Assembly (NCBI GenBank): GCA_003258735.1
Contig: QHME01000010.1
Span: 1-59,502 of the forward strand
DNA from: Candidatus Melainabacteria bacterium
Lineage (GTDB): Bacteria; Cyanobacteriota; Vampirovibrionia; Gastranaerophilales; Gastranaerophilaceae
Length of the DNA stretch: 59,502 nucleotides
Direction of reading: 5' to 3'
Notes under the pieces: generated by a model
Told to the model about the DNA's origin: nothing
Database searches by the model: none
The model's input: the letters and a program-made list of their open reading frames with translations, nothing else
Made by a program: the position numbers and the translations under genes
Part shown: positions 14,581 to 22,791 of the stretch, piece after piece
How positions within the stretch are numbered: the stretch's first letter is position 1
Layout of the letters: the number at the start of each line of letters is the position of its first letter

Positions 14581-16515
14581 ATGAGCGACAGAAATCACAA
14601 TTCCAACCAAAATGTTGAGAAAAAAATTGTTATCGCTGAACGTGATAACATTGCAGCGGTACTTGAAAACAAAAAGGTAACAGATTTCTTTATCCACAGA
14701 GGTGAAGTTTTGTTAGGTGATGTTTATTTGGCAACTGTTGACAATATTTTGCCAAGTATAGATGCTGCATTTGTTAACGTAGGTACAGACAGGATGGGCT
14801 TTTTGCATGCACAAGATGTAATGGGAAAAGGTACATTGAAAGAAAAACTGTCACCTAAACAAAAACTTGTAGTTCAAGTAGTAAAAGAACCAACAGGACA
14901 TAAAGGTCCAAGAGTTACTACAGAAATCAGTTTACCTGGTAGATTTTTAGTATTGATGCCAAGTGAACCTGGTGTTAGTGTAAGTAAAAAAATCGAAAAT
15001 TCAAAGGAACGTGCAAGATTAAAAGCTATCGTTAATTTAATTAAACCGGTCGGTGTTGGTGTAATCATTAGAACTGAAGCTGAAGGTCAATCAGAAGCAG
15101 ATATTCAAGAAGATTTAGAAATTCTTTTGGAAAAATGGAATAATATTATTACGTCAGCTGAATCTTTAACCCCTCCAAACTTGATTTATAGAGACCAAGA
15201 TTTGCTATATAGAGTTATTAGAGAGGCTTGTACAGATGATGTTAAGGAAATTATTGTAGATACACCATTTGCTATGAACCGTGTTCAAACAATTTTGCAA
15301 AATTGGCATATTTCAAAAAATGTTCAAGTAACTTTGTATAAAGGAACAGAACCATTACTTATTGCAATGGATATTCACAAAGAAATTAAAGCTGCCTTAA
15401 ATGTTAAGGTTAATATGCCATCAGGCGGATATTTGTTTATTCAGCAAACAGAGGCATTGACAGTAATCGATGTAAACAGTGGTAAATTTATCAGTTCAGC
15501 AACTCAAGATGAAACAATTTTGAAAACAAATATTGAGGCTGTTCATGAAATTGCTCGTCAATTGAGACTACGTAATATTGGCGGTATGGTTATCGTTGAC
15601 TTTATTGATATGATGTCACGTGCAGATAAATTGGCTATGATGGAAGAATTAGAAATTGCTCTTGAACCGGATAAGGCAAAACCACAAGTTGGTCAATTAT
15701 CTGATTTGGGGCTTGTTGAGTTGACAAGACATCGTCAAGGTCAATCTTTGTCTGAAATATTTACGAAAAAATGTCCACATTGTCAAGGCAGTGGATATTC
15801 TATGGTTGAATTTAACTTTGCAACCCCAACTGCAGAGGGTGAATACCGTGCAAAAGCTGCAAAATTAAAGATGCCAACAGGTAACTATAAGAAAAATAAT
15901 AATAACAAATTTAACAAGGATAATAACAATACTCAACAACAGCCACAAGAAGCTGTTCAAGAGCAAGTTCAAAAGGTAGTTATTGAAACTGAGCCATCTG
16001 CAGTTGTAGCAGAAGAAGTTGCCAAAAAAGAAAATAACAGACGTAAAAATAGAAGAAATAAATTTGATAAGAATAAACAACAAGAACCTGAACAAAAAAC
16101 TAAGGTAGCTGAAGTAGAAGATTCTTCTCAAGTTCATGTTGAGCCTCAAGTAGAAGAGGTAAAGGTTGAACAACCAAAAGTCAAAGAGCCTGAAATAGTT
16201 GAAGACACTCATGCTGTTAAAGAAGTAAAAACAGAAGAACCTGCGGTTGAACCTAAAATAAAAGGTAAATCTCGCAAGAGAAAAGCTGCATCTAAAAAGA
16301 GTACAGAAGTTGAAACTCCAAAAGATGAAACTCCGGAGATTGCAGAAGTTCAAGAAGAGATTAAATCAACTGAACTAGTTGAGGCGCCTGAAGCTCCGAT
16401 AGAATCAACAATAGAAGAAGAACCTAAAAAACGTACCAGAAGACCTAACAGAGGTTCTTCAAAACCAAAAACTTCAAGAAAAACTAAGAAATCAGAAGAA
16501 AATGTTGAAGAATAA
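14581..16515 (+). CDS. rne: Ribonuclease E/G family endoribonuclease
   Basis: A 644-residue RNA-cleaving enzyme. The ATG at 14581 is chosen because AAGGAAG lies just upstream, whereas the earlier in-frame ATG is inside the preceding gene. The N-terminal S1 domain (about 30-115) is followed by the catalytic region. Metal ligands D297 (VIDVNSGKF) and D340 (GGMVIVDFIDM) and the zinc-link CPHC (C398-C401) are visible. Residues 430-644 are a low-complexity Lys/Glu/Pro/Gln tail with basic patches (RRKNRRNKFDKNK, RTRRPNRGSSKPKTSRK). In Cyanobacteria a basic tail motif recruits PNPase; a similar degradosome role here is inference. rne or rng naming is a matter of convention. Confidence 0.94.
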   Translation: MSDRNHNSNQNVEKKIVIAERDNIAAVLENKKVTDFFIHRGEVLLGDVYLATVDNILPSIDAAFVNVGTDRMGFLHAQDVMGKGTLKEKLSPKQKLVVQVVKEPTGHKGPRVTTEISLPGRFLVLMPSEPGVSVSKKIENSKERARLKAIVNLIKPVGVGVIIRTEAEGQSEADIQEDLEILLEKWNNIITSAESLTPPNLIYRDQDLLYRVIREACTDDVKEIIVDTPFAMNRVQTILQNWHISKNVQVTLYKGTEPLLIAMDIHKEIKAALNVKVNMPSGGYLFIQQTEALTVIDVNSGKFISSATQDETILKTNIEAVHEIARQLRLRNIGGMVIVDFIDMMSRADKLAMMEELEIALEPDKAKPQVGQLSDLGLVELTRHRQGQSLSEIFTKKCPHCQGSGYSMVEFNFATPTAEGEYRAKAAKLKMPTGNYKKNNNNKFNKDNNNTQQQPQEAVQEQVQKVVIETEPSAVVAEEVAKKENNRRKNRRNKFDKNKQQEPEQKTKVAEVEDSSQVHVEPQVEEVKVEQPKVKEPEIVEDTHAVKEVKTEEPAVEPKIKGKSRKRKAASKKSTEVETPKDETPEIAEVQEEIKSTELVEAPEAPIESTIEEEPKKRTRRPNRGSSKPKTSRKTKKSEENVEE

Positions 16516-16810
16516 TTTGTTAAACAAAATATTAATGGCAATTTTAGCAGTGTTTTTTAGCACTGCTAACTTTGCGTTCGCTGTTGATGTTAATCGAGCA
16601 ATACTAAAAGCAGGTATTATAAAATACTCGACCGTTCTTTGTGCAATTGTGATTACATCGGTTGTTTTGACTGTCGGATTATCTGTATACAACAGATTTT
16701 TTGTGCATTCTCAAATAAAAGATTACAAATTAAATAGAGATTCATTGAAAGCACCATCTGACAAAGATGAAGCTATTTTGATGTTTATTTCAAAAAACAG
16801 GTTAAAGTAG
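16502..16810 (+). CDS. Small secreted/membrane protein, unknown
   Basis: The 102-residue product starts within the last 14 bases of the ribonuclease gene, in another frame. The first 26 residues form a convincing signal peptide (basic start, hydrophobic ILMAILAVFFST, then ANFAFA before VDVNR). A second hydrophobic helix at about 38-60 (YSTVLCAIVITSVVLTVGLSVY) would anchor it, leaving a 40-residue basic tail in the cytosol. No family recognised. The overlap and the 9-base gap to the pilin-like gene point to one operon. Confidence 0.7.
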   Translation: MLKNNLLNKILMAILAVFFSTANFAFAVDVNRAILKAGIIKYSTVLCAIVITSVVLTVGLSVYNRFFVHSQIKDYKLNRDSLKAPSDKDEAILMFISKNRLK

Positions 16811-16819
16811 GTAGTTTCT

Positions 16820-17041
16820 ATGAAAAAAGCATTTGGAATGGTTGAAATATTATTAGTAATTATTGTTATTACAGTGTTATATTTTACCTGTTTTCATTCT
16901 AAATACGGACGTTCAAATCCGTTTGACGATAATTCAAATTTGAATAATCAACAAGAGATGATTGATAATAAAATTCAAGATATTGAAAATACAAAAGCTC
17001 TAAAGCAAAAGATTGAAGATAACTTAAATAAAGGGTACTAA
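16820..17041 (+). CDS. Very short type IV pilin-like protein
   Basis: A 73-residue protein with a prepilin-type N-terminus: a short basic leader (MKKAFG), then MVEILLVIIVITVLYF, keeping the Glu five residues after the predicted cleavage site. The usual +1 Phe is Met. After the helix there is only a 40-residue polar, coiled-coil-like tail with no globular pilin domain. It may act as a minor subunit or a peptide processed by prepilin peptidase. Its TAA is directly followed by the ATG of sdaAB. Confidence 0.72.
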   Translation: MKKAFGMVEILLVIIVITVLYFTCFHSKYGRSNPFDDNSNLNNQQEMIDNKIQDIENTKALKQKIEDNLNKGY

Positions 17042-17710
17042 ATGAAAAAATCGACACTATTTGATATAATTTCGCCAATTATGATTGGTCCATCCAGTTC
17101 TCACACTGCAGGAGCTGTCAGGCTCGGGTTGTTAGCGCGAAATATCTATAAAAATTCTCCGCGCAAGGTTTCCTTTAAGCTTTATAACTCATACGCTCAT
17201 ACCGGCAAAGGACATGGTACAGAAAAAGGTTTGTTAGCCGGAGTGTTAGGGTTAAGTGTTGAAGATAGAAGAATAAAGGACATTTTTGAGTCAGATTTAG
17301 CCAAACAAATTGAATACTCATTTGAATATGCTGATAATTTTAAACGCCACCCAAATGCTGTTGATATGGTCTTTGAAGGAGATAACAATATGTTTATCGC
17401 TGGAGATTCTGTTGGTGCTGGCGAAATTGCTATCAGACAAATTAATGATTTTAAGGTAAAGCTAACTGGCAAATATAATACTGTTTTAATAGTTTATAAA
17501 GACATGCCAGGGATGATTTCTCAGGTTTCGTCTGTTCTTCAATATTACAATATAAATATTGCCTCATTAAATTGTGATAGAAACGCCAAAGGCAAGGAAG
17601 CTTCAATGATAATCAGTGTAGATGGGCATTTAACCTCTGAGATTGTCGAAGTTATTGAAGAAATTCCTGAAGTCTACTTTGTAAGTTATATAGAAAAATT
17701 GGAAAATTAA
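17042..17710 (+). CDS. sdaAB: L-serine ammonia-lyase, iron-sulfur-dependent, beta subunit
   Basis: The 222-residue regulatory subunit of L-serine dehydratase works with SdaAA to deaminate serine to pyruvate. The N-terminal domain begins FDIISPIMIGPSSSHTAGAVRLG, a diagnostic stretch for this family. The C-terminal ACT domain (about 150-220, VLIVYKDMPGMISQVSSVL) probably senses serine. The start codon follows the upstream stop directly, and the alpha subunit gene begins two bases after its own stop, so the pair is tightly coupled. Confidence 0.95.
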   Translation: MKKSTLFDIISPIMIGPSSSHTAGAVRLGLLARNIYKNSPRKVSFKLYNSYAHTGKGHGTEKGLLAGVLGLSVEDRRIKDIFESDLAKQIEYSFEYADNFKRHPNAVDMVFEGDNNMFIAGDSVGAGEIAIRQINDFKVKLTGKYNTVLIVYKDMPGMISQVSSVLQYYNINIASLNCDRNAKGKEASMIISVDGHLTSEIVEVIEEIPEVYFVSYIEKLEN

Positions 17711-17712
17711 TT

Positions 17713-18588
17713 ATGGATATAAACACTTTTGAACAATTACATAACGAATGTATTTCTAAAAATAAACAAATTTATGAAATTGCACAAGAAAATATGGCAC
17801 AGGAAGCTGATATTTCTGTAGAACAAGTTAGAGCTTTTTCTAACAGAAGTCTGTACGCTATGAAGGATGCTATTCAGACAGGAATGAAAAGCCGAGAACT
17901 TTCTATGAGCGAGATGTGTGGACAAGATTGTCACAGATTACAGGTCAAGTTCAAAAATGAAGGGGCTATGTTCGGTCAAACATTTGAAAAAATTTTAGAG
18001 TATGCACTTGCAACGAGTGAAGAAAACATCAGAATGGGCAAGATTGTAGCTTGTCCAACAGCAGGCTCTTGTGGCATTCTACCATCAACGCTTGTAGCTG
18101 TAAGCGAAGATTATAATTATTCAGAGAGAGAACAGCTAAATGCGCTGATAACTGCAGGTGAAATCGGACGAATAATTTCTGCAAAAGTTGCTTTAGCCGG
18201 AGCTGTTGCCGGTTGTCAGGCTGAATGTGGAGTTGCATCTGCTATGAGTGCGGCTGCAATTTGTCAAATGAGAGGTGGCAATGTCACTCAAGTATTAAAT
18301 GCCGCAGCTCTAGCTATGAAAAACCTGTTAGGACTTACTTGTGATCCTGTTGCAGGATTGGTTGAGGTTCCTTGTGTGAAGCGTAATCCGTTTTTAGCAG
18401 TTCATTCAATTACAGCCGTTGAACTTGCTCTTGCTGGTATTGAGTCTAAAATACCATTGGATGAGGTAATTGATGCCATGGAACAAACCGGAGCCTTGAT
18501 GTCACCTACATTAAAAGAAAGTTCTCAAGCTGGACTTGCAACAACAAAGACAGCCTTGGAAATTCAGGAAAAAGTGTTTAGAAATTAA
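17713..18588 (+). CDS. sdaAA: L-serine ammonia-lyase, iron-sulfur-dependent, alpha subunit
   Basis: The 291-residue catalytic subunit carries the oxygen-sensitive 4Fe-4S cluster. Cysteine motifs CPTAGSCGILPST, GCQAECGVASAM and LTCDPVAGLVEVPC are all present, as expected for the cluster and active site. It forms a two-gene unit with sdaAB, a split form found in Gram-positive bacteria and anaerobes, whereas E. coli SdaA is a single chain. It provides pyruvate from serine. Confidence 0.96.
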   Translation: MDINTFEQLHNECISKNKQIYEIAQENMAQEADISVEQVRAFSNRSLYAMKDAIQTGMKSRELSMSEMCGQDCHRLQVKFKNEGAMFGQTFEKILEYALATSEENIRMGKIVACPTAGSCGILPSTLVAVSEDYNYSEREQLNALITAGEIGRIISAKVALAGAVAGCQAECGVASAMSAAAICQMRGGNVTQVLNAAALAMKNLLGLTCDPVAGLVEVPCVKRNPFLAVHSITAVELALAGIESKIPLDEVIDAMEQTGALMSPTLKESSQAGLATTKTALEIQEKVFRN

Positions 18589-18597
18589 TATAAACTT

Positions 18598-18617
18598 GTC
18601 GGCATAGTAATGCCGAC
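18598..18617 (+). terminator. Hairpin after sdaAA
   Basis: GTCGGCAT and ATGCCGAC form a perfect, GC-rich 8-bp stem with loop AGTA, nine bases after the sdaAA stop. No long T-run follows, so it may stabilise the 3' end rather than terminate alone; a stronger terminator lies at 18704. Confidence 0.5.
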
Positions 18618-18621
18618 TTAC

Positions 18622-18657
18622 AAAATGTCACCCAGAACAAGTTCAGCATGACATTTT
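18622..18657. repeat. Dispersed palindromic repeat, copy B
   Basis: AAAATGTCA (18622-18630) and TGACATTTT (18649-18657) are perfect 9-base arms. The inside holds AGAACAAGTTCAGCATGACA, which matches copy C (GAAACAAGTTCAAAATGACA) and the arms of copy A. It is intergenic. Confidence 0.6.
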
Positions 18658-18703
18658 ACTTGTCACACAGGTGAACAAACAAACAAAACGAGTAAACATA
18701 ATG

Positions 18704-18737
18704 AAAACCCTTCCTTGGGTATGTGGAAGGGTTTTTT
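18704..18737 (+). terminator. Strong rho-independent terminator
   Basis: AAAACCCTTCC and GGAAGGGTTTT pair over 11 bp around a 10-base loop and are followed by T residues. It lies 115 bases after sdaAA and closes the long operon that starts near 11.7 kb. Confidence 0.85.
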
Positions 18738-18784
18738 AGCGTCGTCTCATAGTAGTTATAAAAAAGAAATAAGGAGTTCATTTA

Positions 18785-20326
18785 TTATTTATTGAAACCG
18801 ATAGGATTACGTGATGATTTTCTGTGTTGGTCTTTGAACTGTTTGATTGCAACAAGAAAATCTTCATTTTTGTAAACCGGATTTGCCATATCTGCATCTA
18901 CATAAGTGTTGTTTTCCATTTTTTCAAAAATACCAAGTCTTCTCATCATATTTTCTCTTGCAAGTTTTGTAATATATTTGATATCACTACCAACAACTTT
19001 ATCAGCATACATTTTATCAACAAGAGCATTAACATCAACATCTTTGTCTAAATTTTTGCCGTCTGTATATATTTTGAAAATTGTTTCTACACCACTTCTA
19101 TCAGGTGCATCAACCAAGATATGCTTACTTAACCTTTCTGAACGTTTTAGTGCGCTATCAAGCATATCATATTTATTGGTTAAGCCTAAAATGTATACGT
19201 TGTCTCCTTCATCATAGAGATCCGTAATACAAGTTAGCAATTGGTCAATTAATTTATTACCGTACTTATCAACATCTCCTCTTTCTGCACCAATTGCATC
19301 AATTTCATCAATAATACCAATAGATGGCTGATTATCTCTTAATTTATCAAAAAATGCCCTTACGTTTGCTTCAGATTCACCTACATATTTAGCTTGAAAA
19401 GCTGTACCGCTGACATAATCGCAATTTACACCAGCTTCATTTGCTAGAGCTTTACATAGTGCAGTTTTACCTGTTCCGGCTGGACCGTGTAAGATATAAC
19501 CTCTTGTAATATCTTCTGCACCATAAGCTGATGGGTATTTTATCGGATATAAGATTCCTTTTTTAAGTTCCTCAATTACTTTATCCTGTCCCCCAATTTT
19601 ACTAAATGTTTGTTTTTCAACAGGTCTTGTTGTGTGTAAAATTGTTTGCGCCAAAGTTCTTTTATTAAGTGCAGCCAGTTCATTATTCATGTTTTTTTCA
19701 AAATCATAAACAGTTGAAAATCCTGCTTTTTTTGATGACAAATCATATTTTGGAGTTTCTTTAATATGCAATACATCATTTGCAATTTGTACAGTGTCAT
19801 TATTAACTACATAAAAACTCTGTCCAGGATCAAGAAAATACTTCTTTCCGCCTGTCGTCAAGATAATTTTTTTGTCATTAACGTTTAGTAACTCAATATC
19901 ACCTAATGAATTTTTCAAAAACGCATAATTTCTTTGGAGTGTGTTTTCAGGCATAAAAATTTCTTTTTTAATCGCTTGTTTTAAGCCTTGAACGTTTTTA
20001 GTTAATGCTTTCTGTGCCTCATTGTAATTTTTGCCAAGGAGAATAATTTCGCCATGTTTTAGTCCTTTAAATAGAGTTGCAAGTCGTTCTTCAACAGGAA
20101 ACTGTTTAAGCAACGCTAAACCAGCTTTTGTAACATCATCGGCCCCACCTGTAAATGCAACATTATTAGACTTTTTGTGTACCAAATCCATTCCATAACC
20201 ATAATTTGGCATAGATGTCATATATTGTGATGGTGTTGAGACTGAATTTTTTGTATTATTAGATTTAACAGATGATTGTTGTCTGTTATACACTTGTTGC
20301 TGATAATTAATTGCTTGTATTCTCAT
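18785..20326 (-). CDS. AAA+ ATPase with an unrecognised N-terminal domain
   Basis: A 513-residue protein. About residues 1-60 are Gln/Asn/Ser-rich and disordered, ending in NVAFTGG. Residues 65-230 form an alpha/beta region I do not recognise (YFLDPGQSFYVVNNDTVQIA). Residues 240-490 are a classic AAA+ module of the FtsH/Cdc48 type: Walker A GPAGTGKTA, Walker B IGIIDEIDAIG, pore-loop AKYVGESE, sensor-1 LTNKYDML. The second arginine-finger region reads KRSERLSKH instead of the usual RxGRFD. No protease domain or signal peptide is present. It is probably an unfoldase or remodelling ATPase with unknown target. It stands alone with its own promoter. Confidence 0.88.
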   Translation of the reverse strand: MRIQAINYQQQVYNRQQSSVKSNNTKNSVSTPSQYMTSMPNYGYGMDLVHKKSNNVAFTGGADDVTKAGLALLKQFPVEERLATLFKGLKHGEIILLGKNYNEAQKALTKNVQGLKQAIKKEIFMPENTLQRNYAFLKNSLGDIELLNVNDKKIILTTGGKKYFLDPGQSFYVVNNDTVQIANDVLHIKETPKYDLSSKKAGFSTVYDFEKNMNNELAALNKRTLAQTILHTTRPVEKQTFSKIGGQDKVIEELKKGILYPIKYPSAYGAEDITRGYILHGPAGTGKTALCKALANEAGVNCDYVSGTAFQAKYVGESEANVRAFFDKLRDNQPSIGIIDEIDAIGAERGDVDKYGNKLIDQLLTCITDLYDEGDNVYILGLTNKYDMLDSALKRSERLSKHILVDAPDRSGVETIFKIYTDGKNLDKDVDVNALVDKMYADKVVGSDIKYITKLARENMMRRLGIFEKMENNTYVDADMANPVYKNEDFLVAIKQFKDQHRKSSRNPIGFNK

Positions 20327-20383
20327 ATTTCACCTCACACAAATCTGTACTTGCACCCTACTTAGAGATAAATGTACTCTTAA

Positions 20384-20413
20384 TATTCTACTTACTATAT
20401 GTGTAGTAGAATA
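20384..20413. promoter_or_regulatory. Inverted repeat over the -10 region of the AAA+ gene promoter
   Basis: TATTCTACT (20384-20392) and AGTAGAATA (20405-20413) are perfect 9-base arms around a 12-base spacer. One arm contains the -10 hexamer of the minus-strand promoter, so a bound repressor would block it. This is an operator-like geometry; the regulator is unknown. Confidence 0.55.
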
Positions 20414-20436
20414 AAACTATTTTGACTTTTTGTCAA
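20408..20436 (-). promoter_or_regulatory. Promoter of the AAA+ ATPase gene
   Basis: On the minus strand TTGACA (20436-20431, perfect) is followed by a 17-base spacer and TATTCT (20413-20408). The start codon is at 20326, so the leader would be about 75 bases. Confidence 0.65.
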
Positions 20437-20510
20437 GTATTACGTGAAAATTTTATATAACAAAATCAAAGAAATATATCAAAAACTATTACAATGATAG
20501 TATTTCGTAC

Positions 20511-20532
20511 ACTTATTAATATATTAAGAAGT
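20511..20532. repeat. 22-base palindrome
   Basis: ACTT, then the perfect 12-base palindrome TTAATATATTAA, then AAGT, with a single mismatched base on each side of the core. Flanking TAC/TGTA extends it with a one-base bulge. It lies 185 bases upstream of the AAA+ start codon, with no gene nearby that clearly uses it. Confidence 0.45.
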
Positions 20533-20672
20533 TGTAATATTTTGAGACTGCAAATAAATTTGAAATACAACAAGAAACAACTTTCATAAAAGCTACTCAT
20601 TCGGGGGATGACCCCAATTTAACAATTCCATCATCTAAAATTGAAAATAAAAAAGCTTTCAATACTAAAAAT

Positions 20673-20702
20673 AAAAGGACAATCATCAATGATTGTCCTT
20701 TT
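20673..20702. terminator. Terminator of tRNA-Arg (symmetrical)
   Basis: AAAAGGACAATCA and TGATTGTCCTTTT pair perfectly over 13 bp with loop TCAA. It lies immediately after the 3' end of the minus-strand tRNA and would work in both directions. Confidence 0.85.
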
Positions 20703-20705
20703 AAC

Positions 20706-20779
<74 letters not shown>

Positions 20780-20895
20780 ATATTTAATCTACAAGTTATA
20801 TACTATTAAAAACAAACTTTTTTTTCAAGTCCTTTTTAAAAAGAAAATTTATATAAACAATGTGTAACAATTTTGCTCTTTTAAAAAACAAATAA

Positions 20896-20901
20896 TATAA
20901 T
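20896..20901 (+). promoter_or_regulatory. -10 element of the AMIN-amidase gene
   Basis: TATAAT lies 18 bases before the ATG at 20920, leaving room for the weak AGG ribosome binding site at 20908-20910. No good -35 is visible. Confidence 0.45.
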
Positions 20902-20919
20902 TCTATCAGGTATAAGATT

Positions 20920-22791
20920 ATGAAGAACTTTTTTATAAAATTGTTATGCATTTTTGCATTTATCCTTAGTTTTAGCGGTTTGACAAATGCGGCAGACTTA
21001 AATATTTCATCTGTAACGTTTGATAATTCTGCAACATTTATGGCAATTAATTCTCAAGATAATGATGACAACTTTGTTTCAGCGGGTATAAAATTGAATT
21101 CTATTCCTGATGAAAAGAAAGTTTATTTTGATATTCCAGCTGCTATATTACGTTGCGCTGCCCAGGACTTAGTTATTCAAAACTCTGATATTAAAGAAGT
21201 TTTGGTAAAACAGTTCTCAGCAAATCCAAATGTAGTGAGGGTTGTAATTTATTATAATGATGGTTATAATCCTTCAAATATTCAATTAAAACGTTTAAAT
21301 AATTCGTTATTTGTTAGATTTGGAAATACTCAAATTCAAAATTTCTATTTTCAACAAGTTTATAACGATATTTCAGCTAATGTAAATAAATTATACGAAA
21401 CAACTGGAATACAAGTTCCGGTGACTGTAAATAATAACAATTTGATAAACCAAATTAATTCAGCTTTCAAACTGGGAGATACAACTGAAGATAAAAACTA
21501 TATTCTATCAAAAAAGGATTTATCTCTTCCTACAAAATATTATTTAGACAATATTACAGTCAAAAATGGAATGGTGCATTTAACCGGTATTGGCACAGCA
21601 AATTTGACAAAACCGTTTGCACTGTCAAATCCGATACGAGTTGTTTACGATATTCCTAATACTGTAGTTAATCCTACAATAAGGAATAAAGACATTTCAA
21701 TAAATCAATACGAGTCAGTTAAGGTCGGTCAATTTAACCAAAATACAGCAAGGGTTGTTATAACCAGCCAAAGTGCATACAAATATATCCCTGTCGTGTA
21801 CGCAGATACTGAAAGAATTGTCTTTATTGATAAAGATGCAGAAAATTACACAACGTTATTTACAACAAAAGCAGCTTTAACTTCTGCCAACAGTGAAATT
21901 TTTAATACACGTACACAAGCAGGTAAATTGGTGTTTTCAAAACCGCTCATTTACGGTATTGATAGAGATAACAACAATGTTGATATATATTTATTAAATG
22001 TAGACAGATATCAGGATATCAATATAAAATCTGCATTATCTTTTGAAGGGGTAAAGATTAACGCACTAAAGCATGGTGGAGCTAAAATTTCTATTCCACT
22101 AAAAAAAGATGATGAACTAGACATTCATGCCGGTGCAGATGGCAAAACTTTGCGTATAAAAATAAAATATGCAAAAGTTGAACTTCCTGCTGTTGTCATT
22201 CCACCTGTAGTAAAAACTCCGAAAACTACGACTACCGTCCAAAAGAAGAAACCTGCAACAGGCAAAAAAGTTATTGTAATAGACCCAGGACATGGTGGTT
22301 CAGATGTTGGGGCTACTAGAAACGGTATTTATGAAAAAAATATTACACTTGATGTTTCTAAAAAAGTTGTAGACTTATTAAGAAAAAAAGGCTATCAAGT
22401 CTATATGACAAGGGACAAAGATGAGACAGTATCTTTGCAGGATAGAGTTGCAATCAGTGAAAACATTTCACCAGATGTGTTTGTAAGTATCCACGTAAAC
22501 TCTAGTAACAGTGATTCTCCTACAGGTTTGGAAACTCACTATTACAAAGACAATAGTTTGACATTAGCTAAAAATGTTCACGCATCATTATTAAACCATG
22601 TCAACTCTAAAGACCGTGGGTTGTTTAAATCAAAATTTTATGTTATTAATCATACTACAGCGCCTGCAATACTAGTTGAAATAGGATTTATTTCAAGTCC
22701 TATTGAGCGAGCTCAACTGGTATCTGAAAGTCGAAAACAGGCGACAGCTAAAGCTATAACTGAGGGTATAGATGATTATTTCAAAAAATAA
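20920..22791 (+). CDS. N-acetylmuramoyl-L-alanine amidase with AMIN domains (AmiC-like)
   Basis: The 623-residue exported enzyme cleaves the bond between MurNAc and the stem peptide of peptidoglycan. It has a signal peptide (about 1-24, ending TNAA), two AMIN-like beta domains (about 25-140 and 205-310) that target septal peptidoglycan in related proteins, a Pro/Thr/Lys linker (about 425-445) and an Amidase_3 domain (about 447-620). Zinc ligands are in DPGHGG, the Glu of GIYEKNITL and SIHVNSS, and the catalytic Glu is in VEIGFI. AMIN-amidases of this layout are typical of Cyanobacteria and their relatives. Its end overlaps murI by 20 bases. Confidence 0.93.
   Translation: MKNFFIKLLCIFAFILSFSGLTNAADLNISSVTFDNSATFMAINSQDNDDNFVSAGIKLNSIPDEKKVYFDIPAAILRCAAQDLVIQNSDIKEVLVKQFSANPNVVRVVIYYNDGYNPSNIQLKRLNNSLFVRFGNTQIQNFYFQQVYNDISANVNKLYETTGIQVPVTVNNNNLINQINSAFKLGDTTEDKNYILSKKDLSLPTKYYLDNITVKNGMVHLTGIGTANLTKPFALSNPIRVVYDIPNTVVNPTIRNKDISINQYESVKVGQFNQNTARVVITSQSAYKYIPVVYADTERIVFIDKDAENYTTLFTTKAALTSANSEIFNTRTQAGKLVFSKPLIYGIDRDNNNVDIYLLNVDRYQDINIKSALSFEGVKINALKHGGAKISIPLKKDDELDIHAGADGKTLRIKIKYAKVELPAVVIPPVVKTPKTTTTVQKKKPATGKKVIVIDPGHGGSDVGATRNGIYEKNITLDVSKKVVDLLRKKGYQVYMTRDKDETVSLQDRVAISENISPDVFVSIHVNSSNSDSPTGLETHYYKDNSLTLAKNVHASLLNHVNSKDRGLFKSKFYVINHTTAPAILVEIGFISSPIERAQLVSESRKQATAKAITEGIDDYFKK

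Larger units (their letters stand above)
20327..20704. other. Noncoding gap upstream of the AAA+ gene
   Basis: This 378-base stretch has no supportable gene; the only open frames are under 25 codons. It holds the AAA+ promoter with an overlapping inverted repeat (20384-20436), a 22-base palindrome (20511-20532), a small GGGG/CCCC hairpin (about 20597-20614), a 7-bp A/T-rich stem (ATTGAAA at about 20640 with TTTCAAT) and the tRNA-Arg terminator (20673-20702). Confidence 0.6.

Noticed and set aside
15865..16353. Minus-strand 162-codon frame opposite the RNase E/G tail
   Set aside because: It is the Phe/Leu/Tyr-rich mirror of the low-complexity Lys/Glu tail and has no start signal.
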